A stretch of DNA of 5,443 nucleotides from an uncultured Candidatus Poseidoniales archaeon. GTDB lineage: Archaea > Thermoplasmatota > Poseidoniia > Poseidoniales > Thalassarchaeaceae. Positions 1 through 4,814 of the stretch are shown here, one piece after another. The stretch covers positions 1 through 5,443 of the forward strand of contig CATMIM010000102.1 in assembly GCA_950068635.1 (NCBI GenBank), written 5' to 3'. Each line of letters starts with the position of its first letter. Within the stretch, counting starts at the first letter, position 1. The notes beneath the pieces were generated by a model. That model did not search any database, was not told where the DNA came from, and was given only the letters and a program-made list of their open reading frames with translations. The translations under genes and the position numbers were made by a program.

Positions 1-1
1 G

Positions 2-628
2 GCAGAGGGAGAATACAGGCCTCCCAAGGTACCTGGCGATGGTACGCAAGGACGGCATGCGCCGCTCGGCGACCCGCTTGAGGAGTACCCGACCCTGCAG
101 AGGATGCGCGCCACGCGCCCAGAATTCGAACGGTTGCGACTGAAGCCAGCCACCCGACGACCCAGTGAGCGCAGCGCGTTCGCTTCGATACGCGCCTGGG
201 TCAGCCCACGGCTCAAGCAGATCGGGAACAGTGGGAGGAAGATGGGTCGGATCCTCAGACGGGATCCAGCAGATGGATATCGCGACACCTACGGTGACGA
301 CGACGGCTTCGACGACGACGAGCCACGGGATGCAGAACTCGTCTCCACGCAACTGTTGCGCCTGCGTGCCGACCAGGATGCGCAGGCGGACATCTCCGAG
401 CGACTCGACCTGCTCACTCGAAGCGGAGGCGGCAGGATCGCTGACGACCTCGCCGCCGAGATCCTGCGCAGCCTGTCCACAGGGGATGAGGTGGACATCA
501 AGAAACTGCTCGATGGGGAGAAACAGCAGCGACCGGAAGCACCCTCCAGCTTCGTCTCCCTTCGGTCCAGCACCGGGGTGTCGGAGGCGGACAAATTGAG
601 CTTCGCCGGACTACAGCGTCTGGGCTAG
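2..628 (+). CDS. Unrecognised charged protein, C-terminal part (5' end beyond window)
   Basis: I do not recognise this protein. The frame is open from the first complete codon at base 2 and gives 208 visible residues, ending in TAG at 626-628. The first in-frame ATG (104-106) has AGAGG directly against it, which is poor spacing for a ribosome site, and the codons before it look coding. I therefore read this as the tail of a longer gene; a 174-residue protein starting at 104 is the alternative. The first ~35 residues are rich in Pro and Gly. Residues ~35-88 are strongly basic (many Arg/Lys). An acidic tract follows, DDDGFDDDE at residues 99-107, and then a probably helical, Leu/Arg/Asp-rich C-terminus. 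No membrane segment, signal peptide, metal motif or catalytic motif is visible. The basic-then-acidic pattern suggests a partly disordered protein. It converges on the biotin carboxylase gene, and the two stops overlap. Confidence 0.6.
   Translation, partial: AEGEYRPPKVPGDGTQGRHAPLGDPLEEYPTLQRMRATRPEFERLRLKPATRRPSERSAFASIRAWVSPRLKQIGNSGRKMGRILRRDPADGYRDTYGDDDGFDDDEPRDAELVSTQLLRLRADQDAQADISERLDLLTRSGGGRIADDLAAEILRSLSTGDEVDIKKLLDGEKQQRPEAPSSFVSLRSSTGVSEADKLSFAGLQRLG
625..628. other. Shared CTAG palindrome holding both convergent stop codons
   Basis: The bases CTAG at 625-628 give TAG at 626-628 on the plus strand, ending the unrecognised gene. They also give TAG at 627-625 on the minus strand, ending the biotin carboxylase gene. 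The two genes therefore overlap tail to tail by four bases, and no intergenic terminator is possible between them. No T-run or hairpin is visible just beyond either stop. Confidence 0.85.
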
Positions 629-1959
629 AGCAAGTTGGGATGCTCGTCCAGATAGGCGATCGTAACCCGCCGGGCTTGGAAGTCAGGCTCGTCCATGATC
701 GCCTGATGCAGTGGGATGACCGTCTCCACCCCGATCAGGGTCGTCTCTGCGAGCGCGCTGCGCATGCCGGCGATCGCTCGCTCGCGGTCTGGCCCCCAGA
801 CGATCAACTTGGCCAGCAGTGAATCGAAGCAACCAGGCATGTCGTATCCCACGTGCGCGTGCGTGTCCACGCGCACACCGAAGCCAGCAGGGAAGTGGCA
901 ATCCCACAACCTTCCTGGTGAGGGGGTGAATTGACGTGGATCCTCGGCGTTGATGCGGCATTGGATCGCATGGCCGGACAAGTGGATGTCCTCCTGCGAC
1001 AGCGGTAGCGACTCGCCCGAAGCGACGCGAATACCAAGGCTCACCAGATCATGACCGGTCAACATCTCGGTCACCGTGTGCTCGACCTGCACCCGTGGAT
1101 TGACCTCGAGGAAGTTGAACTCGCCCGATGAATCACGGAGGAACTCGAAGGTCGCCAGCCCGCGGTAGCCCACCGACCGCGCTCCCTCACACACTAGTTC
1201 TCCGATTTCCGCGCGCACCTCATCCGAGAGCCAAGGCCCCTCCTCCAGCAGTTTCTGGTGGCGGCGCTGAATCGAGCAGAACCGCTCGCCGAAATGCACG
1301 GCGTCGGTTCCGTCAGCGAGCACCTGGAACTCGATGTGCTGGGCTCCCTCGATGAACTTCTCCAAGAACACGCGATCATCGCCGAAGGCAGAGGCGGCGC
1401 GCGACTGACACGACTTGAGCGCCGAATCGAACTCCCCGGCATTGTTCACGATCTGCATTCCGATGCCGCCGCCGCCCGCCGCCGCCTTGAGGATGACCGG
1501 GTAACCGATCTCGGTCGCGAGTGCTGCCGCCTCGTCCGCGTTCGATACCGGCTCGTCACTGCCGGCAGCCACCGGCAGGCCTGCTTCCTGCATCAGCCGA
1601 CGTGCCTCTATCTTGTCACCCAGATTGCGAATGACCTCTGAGGACGGGCCGATGAACGTGATGCCCTCCTCCTCACAGCGGCGCACGAATTCGGCGTTCT
1701 CAGCCAGAAACCCATAGCCGGGGTGAATCGCCTGCGCTCCGACCTCCTTGGCAGCTCCTAGGACAGCATCGATGTCGAGATAGGAATCGATCGGGTTGTC
1801 CAGATAGAGCGGCACTGCATGGTCGGAGAGGCGAACAGGGAGAGAGAGCCTGTCCTCGCGCCCGTGCACGATGGCGACTTCACAGCCCAGCCCGCGCAGC
1901 GAGCGGAGAATCCTGAGCGCGATCTCGCCTCGATTGGCGATGAGCACTCGCTCGAACAT
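625..1959 (-). CDS. accC: Biotin carboxylase subunit of an acyl-CoA (or pyruvate) carboxylase
   Basis: This ATP-grasp enzyme carboxylates biotin on a carrier protein using ATP and bicarbonate, the first half-reaction of acetyl/propionyl-CoA or pyruvate carboxylase. It is 444 residues from the ATG at 1959, close to E. coli AccC (449). It opens with MFERVLIANRGEIALRIL, the normal AccC N-terminus, which favours this ATG over an in-frame TTG at 1986. Visible motifs are HPGYGFLAENA (79-89), K158, the glycine loop GGGGIGM (162-168), QRRHQK (231-236), E272, E285, PRVQVEH (288-294, with R289 and E293) and CRINAEDP (334-341, R335). All core ATP, bicarbonate and biotin residues are present. One oddity is Ile in the glycine loop where E. 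coli has Arg. No biotinyl (AMKM) domain is fused, so carrier and carboxyltransferase must be encoded elsewhere. No clear ribosome site precedes it. It lies 54 bases after the reductase gene and is possibly co-transcribed. AccC versus PccA or PycA cannot be settled here. Confidence 0.95.
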   Translation of the reverse strand: MFERVLIANRGEIALRILRSLRGLGCEVAIVHGREDRLSLPVRLSDHAVPLYLDNPIDSYLDIDAVLGAAKEVGAQAIHPGYGFLAENAEFVRRCEEEGITFIGPSSEVIRNLGDKIEARRLMQEAGLPVAAGSDEPVSNADEAAALATEIGYPVILKAAAGGGGIGMQIVNNAGEFDSALKSCQSRAASAFGDDRVFLEKFIEGAQHIEFQVLADGTDAVHFGERFCSIQRRHQKLLEEGPWLSDEVRAEIGELVCEGARSVGYRGLATFEFLRDSSGEFNFLEVNPRVQVEHTVTEMLTGHDLVSLGIRVASGESLPLSQEDIHLSGHAIQCRINAEDPRQFTPSPGRLWDCHFPAGFGVRVDTHAHVGYDMPGCFDSLLAKLIVWGPDRERAIAGMRSALAETTLIGVETVIPLHQAIMDEPDFQARRVTIAYLDEHPNLL

Positions 1960-2013
1960 GAAACTCGACGAGAGAACCCGGTTCAAGAGCCTGACCCATC
2001 ACCCGGATGAGGT

Positions 2014-3297
2014 TCAGTAGACGTCTCTGAGGTAGCGCTTCTCTTCCTTCATCATGCCCACCTCGACGAACTGCTTGGCATCATCGGCTGACATCTCGCC
2101 ATGTTCCTCGACGATGTCGATGAGCGTCTGGTGGACATCCTTGGCCATGTAATTCTTGTCGCCGCAGACATAGAAGTAGGCACCATTCTCGATCCACACC
2201 CAGATCTCCGCGGCGTGCTTCTGCATCAGATGCTGGACGTAGACCTTCGGTTTGTCGGGTTCGCGCGACCACGCCAGATCGAGCTGCGTCAGGTGACCGG
2301 TCTTCAGCCAGTGCTGCAACTGTTCCCGATAGAGGAACTCCCCCTTCTCAGTTCGGTCTCCGAAGAACAACCAGTTGTGCCCTTTCGCCCCGTCGATCTC
2401 CCTCTGCTCAAGGTAGGCCCTGAAGGGAGCGATACCGGTTCCCGGCCCGACCATGATGATGTCCACATCCCCGTCCTCAGGCAGCACGAAGGAACGGGTG
2501 CGCGACATGAACACCGGGATGTCAGGGGTGTTGAGTTCGGTGTGGTCAGCGAGGTAGACTGTGCACAGGCCACCTCGAGGGCGTCCGTGATACTCGTAGC
2601 GGACGATGGCGACGGTCAACTCGACAACGCCGGGGTGGGCGTCAGGTGACGAGGCGATCGAATAGAGACGGGGCTTGAGTCGATCGAGACCGGAGACGAA
2701 CTCCAGGGGCGTGAACAGGAGGTGAGGGAAGTCTCCCAGCAGGTCGATGTAGTCGCGCGACCAGATGTAGTTCTCCATCGCCTCATCATCCTCCACAAGA
2801 GAGGACCAGAGCGTGTAGGACGGGTCGAGCGCGCTACCCACGGGATGGAAGTCCGCAGGGAAGTCCTCATCCTCACCGGACCAATGCCACTGCTGGGTGG
2901 CCTCGCCTGATGACACCTCGGCGCGGCTGCGACCGACCAGACGGACCTCCACTGGTCTGGCAGAACTGTCGAACTTCGGCTCGAGCCCCTTGATGAATTT
3001 CTTGTTCAAGCGGTGGATCTCATAGGTGTGCAGCAGAGCATGGCCGACCTCTTGCTCACCGAGGTGGGTCTCGACAGTCTCCTCTCCGCTGAAACCGAGC
3101 AGCGCAAGCAGGTCAGCCACCAGTTCCGGGGGGTTGTGCGGGATGATCGCGAGCGCGTCGCCAGCCTTGTACTCGAGGCCCGAGTCACCCAGCGCGACGG
3201 AAAAGTGGCGTGTCTCCTTGTTGGAATACTCGGTCGTCAAACAGTAGTTCTCCGTCAACTCCGCCATGTACGGGTTCTTGCTGCTCCAGTCGCTCAT
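2014..3297 (-). CDS. CysJ-like NADPH flavoreductase without flavodoxin domain
   Basis: This cytosolic FAD enzyme takes hydride from NADPH and passes electrons to a separate acceptor. It is 427 residues from the ATG at 3297. It corresponds to the FAD plus NADPH part of sulfite reductase flavoprotein CysJ (599 residues in E. coli) but lacks the N-terminal FMN/flavodoxin domain. Visible features: an N-terminal FAD-domain strand with LGDSG (36-40) and AGDALAI (45-51); RLYSIASS (210-217), which binds flavin; RGGLCTVYLAD (241-251), the pyrophosphate loop; VGPGTGIAPFRA (283-294) for NADPH; NWLFFGDR (308-315); WSR (343-345) and KVYVQ (351-355), which suit the 2'-phosphate of NADPH; YVCGD (376-380); and a C-terminal RYLRDVY nearly identical to CysJ's. 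About 60 residues (~101-160) are inserted in the connecting domain relative to CysJ. The start is chosen because AGGA (3303-3306) lies 5 nt upstream; a GTG at 3411 would add 38 unconserved residues. The partner may be ferredoxin, flavodoxin or a sulfite-reductase-like hemoprotein; none is visible here. Confidence 0.9.
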   Translation of the reverse strand: MSDWSSKNPYMAELTENYCLTTEYSNKETRHFSVALGDSGLEYKAGDALAIIPHNPPELVADLLALLGFSGEETVETHLGEQEVGHALLHTYEIHRLNKKFIKGLEPKFDSSARPVEVRLVGRSRAEVSSGEATQQWHWSGEDEDFPADFHPVGSALDPSYTLWSSLVEDDEAMENYIWSRDYIDLLGDFPHLLFTPLEFVSGLDRLKPRLYSIASSPDAHPGVVELTVAIVRYEYHGRPRGGLCTVYLADHTELNTPDIPVFMSRTRSFVLPEDGDVDIIMVGPGTGIAPFRAYLEQREIDGAKGHNWLFFGDRTEKGEFLYREQLQHWLKTGHLTQLDLAWSREPDKPKVYVQHLMQKHAAEIWVWIENGAYFYVCGDKNYMAKDVHQTLIDIVEEHGEMSADDAKQFVEVGMMKEEKRYLRDVY

Positions 3298-3302
3298 GCC
3301 AA

Positions 3303-3306
3303 TCCT
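3303..3306 (-). promoter_or_regulatory. Ribosome binding site deciding the reductase start
   Basis: The minus strand reads GCAGGATTGGC immediately before the ATG at 3297, placing AGGA five bases from the start codon. This Shine-Dalgarno-like match supports the start at 3297 over the GTG at 3411. Confidence 0.45.
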
Positions 3307-3353
3307 GCCCGCACACCTCTGTAACTCAAGGTCGAACGGCCGTTCCAACCCCG

Positions 3354-3364
3354 GTTTATCAAAC
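3354..3364 (-). promoter_or_regulatory. Possible TATA-like box for the reductase gene
   Basis: The minus strand reads GTTTGATAAAC, an A/T-rich patch in otherwise GC-rich DNA that is also a dyad (GTTT-N3-AAAC). It ends 57 bases before the reductase ATG. An archaeal TATA box here would place the transcript start near 3330, with a leader of roughly 30 bases that includes the AGGA site. It rests on position and composition only. Confidence 0.35.
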
Positions 3365-3447
3365 GCTGCATCAAGCGACCAGCGCGCGGTTGACACAGAG
3401 CATGTCGGCACGGCTGCGACGGGGGGTGGCGAGCAGCCTCGGTCGGT

Positions 3448-3463
3448 GAATGCTTTATCATTC
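3448..3463 (+). promoter_or_regulatory. Possible TATA-like box within an inverted repeat, hydrolase gene
   Basis: TTTATCA at 3454-3460 is the only A/T-rich hexamer-scale patch just before the hydrolase gene, and its 3' end is 43 bases from the ATG at 3503. A start of transcription about 25 bases downstream would give a short leader containing GGGGG (3490-3494). The box sits inside GAATG (3448-3452) N6 CATTC (3459-3463), a perfect 5-bp inverted repeat that could be an operator. The same TTTATCA occurs exactly 99 bases upstream at 3355-3361. Confidence 0.35.
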
Positions 3464-3502
3464 GGCGGACCAAGACCGCGAGCGCGAGCGGGGGTATGTG
3501 GG

Positions 3503-4303
3503 ATGGTCGAAGTTCACTTCCTCGGTTCAGGGAACGCGTTCTGTCCCACTGGCAGGATGCATTCTCTGGTGCTCATCGATGGCGGCTTGCTCATCGACGC
3601 TCCGCCGACGTTGCTGGCGCAGTTGCGCATCGCCGGCATCTCTCCGGCTGAGATCGACACTCTGCTGGTGACCCATTGGCACGGCGACCACACATTCGGA
3701 TTCCCATTCCTGCTGCTCGAGAGGCGCTACATCTCCGATCGGGACGGTGAGCACACGCTGGATGTCCACTCGCACACCGGTGGAGAACAGAGACTGGGTC
3801 ACCTGTGCGATCTCGCCTTCCCGGGATCGCTGGGTGATGTGCTGGCTGAGCGGGTGCGCTTCCACGAACACTCCTCGGGAGAGATCGAGGGCCTGGTGCG
3901 CGTCGGCGGCGGGTGGACCTACGAGCGCTACCCGGTGCATCACAACCCCGAGACCGAACCACACGGCTACAGCCTGGTACACGAATCTGGGCTGGTCCTT
4001 CTCCACTGTGGGGACTCCGGGCCGTGCGCCGAGATCGAGCGCAGGGCTCCCGACGCCGACGTGGTGATCATCGAACTCGGGATTCCCGACGGGGTTCCCT
4101 CGGACTTCCACTACAAGCCATCGACCCTCACAGACCTAGCGCGCGCCTGCCCAGAGACGACCTTCCTCGCCACCCATCTGTTCACTGAGTCGGTGCCTGA
4201 ATCTGCAGGTGAAGTTCCATCTCTTCCGCGCAATGTCATTCAAGTCGCCGACGGTGACCGGTTTCTACTTGAAAAGAGCGGCACCACCCGGATTTCCAAT
4301 TGA
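3503..4303 (+). CDS. Metallo-beta-lactamase-fold hydrolase, RNase Z-like
   Basis: This is a predicted di-zinc hydrolase of 266 residues. The start ATG at 3503 gives MVEVHFLGSGNAFCPTGRMHS, the usual first strand of the RNase Z/ELAC-like group, and GGGGG (3490-3494) lies eight bases upstream. The open frame extends back to 3266, but that extra stretch is low-complexity promoter DNA. Metal ligands are visible: THWHGDH (57-63, with H58, H60, D62, H63), a His in PVHHNPE (H146 or H147), the bridging Asp in HCGDSG (D171), and H225 in ATHLF. The order and spacing match the complete MBL site, so it should be active. The family processes tRNA 3' ends or cleaves phosphodiesters and other esters, and the substrate here cannot be fixed. 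I see no clear RNase Z flexible-arm (exosite) segment, so true tRNase Z is only one option. It diverges from the reductase gene. Its last ~15 codons overlap two ORB-like repeats. Confidence 0.88.
   Translation: MVEVHFLGSGNAFCPTGRMHSLVLIDGGLLIDAPPTLLAQLRIAGISPAEIDTLLVTHWHGDHTFGFPFLLLERRYISDRDGEHTLDVHSHTGGEQRLGHLCDLAFPGSLGDVLAERVRFHEHSSGEIEGLVRVGGGWTYERYPVHHNPETEPHGYSLVHESGLVLLHCGDSGPCAEIERRAPDADVVIIELGIPDGVPSDFHYKPSTLTDLARACPETTFLATHLFTESVPESAGEVPSLPRNVIQVADGDRFLLEKSGTTRISN
4262..4274 (+). repeat. ORB-like element 1 (inside the hydrolase gene 3' end)
   Basis: TTTCTACTTGAAA lies in the coding sequence for residues near FLLEK of the hydrolase. It differs at two of 13 positions from the origin repeat I recall for Methanothermobacter (TTTACACTTGAAA). 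It also shares the TTTCYAMTTGARA pattern with the element exactly 31 bases downstream. Its role as an Orc1/Cdc6 binding site is inferred. Confidence 0.4.
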
Positions 4304-4305
4304 GA
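4293..4305 (+). repeat. ORB-like element 2 (spans the hydrolase stop codon)
   Basis: TTTCCAATTGAGA begins 31 bases after element 1, about three helical turns, in the same orientation. With the next base, TTCCAATTGAGAC matches the recalled archaeal mini-ORB core TTCCAGTGGAAAC at 10 of 13 positions. It contains the TGA stop (4301-4303) of the hydrolase gene and ends 15 bases before the A/T tract. Confidence 0.45.
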
Positions 4306-4320
4306 CCTATGGAGGACAGG

Positions 4321-4344
4321 TTAGATATAATTACAAATATATAT
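4321..4344. other. A/T tract, candidate duplex-unwinding element
   Basis: Only two of these 24 bases are G or C (one G at 4324, one C at 4334), and the tract ends in alternating AT (ATATATAT). The surrounding genes are clearly GC-rich. It begins 16 bases after ORB-like element 2, the usual arrangement of a melting element beside initiator sites. A promoter is an alternative, but nothing convincing starts just downstream. Confidence 0.45.
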
Positions 4345-4364
4345 CCCTGAATGTGTGGTTTATT

Positions 4365-4397
4365 TCAGATAATCACATCTCTCATACGTCTGATAAT
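4365..4397 (+). repeat. Short direct repeat TCWGATAAT
   Basis: TCAGATAAT (4365-4373) recurs as TCTGATAAT (4389-4397), an eight-of-nine match with start points 24 bases apart. The core GATAAT occurs again at 4795-4800 within the spacer of the inverted repeat over the orc1 start. It may be a protein site or chance in AT-rich DNA. Confidence 0.3.
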
Positions 4398-4580
4398 GCG
4401 CGCCCTGTTCAGGATGGAATGAGTTCGCGGACACCTCGCGAAGCCACGCCCATCCTTGCTGACCAAGTCGGCGATCCGAGTCTTCGACTTCACCCGCTCG
4501 CAGCCGCGCCGGCACCACCTGTTGCGGGAGATTCGCCCGTTGTCGAGAATGTGCATCTGAACGCTCTGCTGCTCCCGAAT

Positions 4581-4599
4581 TGGTGTTATCTATACACCA
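4581..4599. repeat. Perfect 6-bp inverted repeat beside ORB-like element 3
   Basis: TGGTGT (4581-4586) and ACACCA (4594-4599) are perfect complements around a seven-base spacer, TATCTAT. The left arm continues outward as AATTGG (4578-4583), which is complementary to CCAATT inside ORB-like element 3 (4603-4608). The larger dyad is therefore AATTGGTGT against ACACC...AATT with six extra bases on the right. TATCTATA (4587-4594) could also serve as a TATA-like box. Confidence 0.4.
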
Positions 4600-4612
4600 C
4601 TTCCAATTGCGC
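4600..4612 (+). repeat. ORB-like element 3, followed by a G-run
   Basis: CTTCCAATTGCGC repeats the TTCCAATTG core of element 2 exactly, in the same orientation, and is followed at once by six G residues (4613-4618). A G-string next to the dyad is typical of archaeal ORBs. The A/T tract lies between elements 2 and 3. Confidence 0.42.
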
Positions 4613-4776
4613 GGGGGGTGAAGATGAATTGAATCTCATGGGGCGCGCGTATCGAGCGATTCCACCGTGGCCGGCAAACAGGCTTATTACACCCTGCCAG
4701 CGTCGCTCGGATTCCCTGTGCCAGAGTCGTGAGGAACACGCAAGTGAACTGAGCGGCGGGGCGTGAGGGGGGTCGG

Positions 4777-4814
4777 AGTTGTTAGAAAATGAGCGATAAT
4801 ATTTTCGAACAACT
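4777..4814. promoter_or_regulatory. 14-bp inverted repeat straddling the orc1/cdc6 start codon
   Basis: AGTTGTTAGAAAAT (4777-4790) is complementary to ATTTTCGAACAACT (4801-4814) at 13 of 14 positions; the single mismatch is A4784 against G4807. The spacer is the ten bases GAGCGATAAT, so the arm centres are 24 bp apart. The ATG (4789-4791) starts inside the left arm, and a weak ribosome site, GGAG (4775-4778), overlaps its beginning. As DNA this could be an operator, possibly for Orc1/Cdc6 itself. As RNA it would be a long stem hiding the start codon. Confidence 0.6.

Larger units (their letters stand above)
4304..4788. other. Candidate replication origin region, no convincing gene
   Basis: This 485-base stretch lies between the hydrolase stop and the orc1/cdc6 start and carries no believable coding region. 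It is AT-rich from about 4304 to 4400 and GC-rich after that. It contains or borders ORB-like elements (two at its left edge, one at 4600-4612), an A/T tract (4321-4344), G-runs (4613-4618 and 4767-4772), a small hairpin (4581-4599) and other short inverted repeats: TTCGCG 4424-4429 with CGCGAA 4437-4442, and AAGTCG 4465-4470 with CGACTT 4485-4490. Archaeal origins commonly sit next to an orc1/cdc6 gene, which is the main reason for the call. No tRNA or CRISPR is visible. Confidence 0.5.

Noticed and set aside
1464..1485. GCC/GCCGCC-rich run resembling a microsatellite
   Set aside because: It encodes the Ala-Gly-rich nucleotide loop of the biotin carboxylase on the minus strand, so the pattern follows from the protein.
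1960..1986. TTG start at 1986 for the biotin carboxylase gene
   Set aside because: The added nine residues precede a standard AccC N-terminus that begins exactly at the ATG at 1959.
3298..3411. GTG start at 3411 for the reductase gene
   Set aside because: It adds 38 residues with no similarity to the family and consumes the divergent promoter region. The ATG at 3297 has AGGA at good spacing.
3266..3502. N-terminal extension of the hydrolase gene to 3266
   Set aside because: The extra 79 residues are translated from the divergent promoter and the opposite gene's start. The family begins at MVEVHFLGSG.
4309..4350. Tiny 13-codon frame starting ATGGAGGACAGG after the hydrolase gene
   Set aside because: The GGAGGA looks like a ribosome site but no start codon follows at a suitable distance, and the peptide itself has no support.
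4465..4490. AAGTCG/CGACTT inverted repeat with an inner TTCGA resembling a tRNA T-arm
   Set aside because: No acceptor stem, D-arm or anticodon arm can be built around it on either strand, so it is not a tRNA. A small RNA cannot be supported from this alone.
4365..4556. 63-codon minus-strand frame in the intergenic region
   Set aside because: It has no ribosome site at a useful distance and random-looking composition, and it overlaps the GATAAT repeats. Nothing supports it beyond being open.
4209..4766. Open frame of 185 codons on the plus strand through the intergenic region
   Set aside because: It starts inside the hydrolase gene in another frame and runs through the A/T tract and repeats. 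It has a composition unlike the neighbours, no ribosome site and no recognisable motif. It is most likely a chance open frame.
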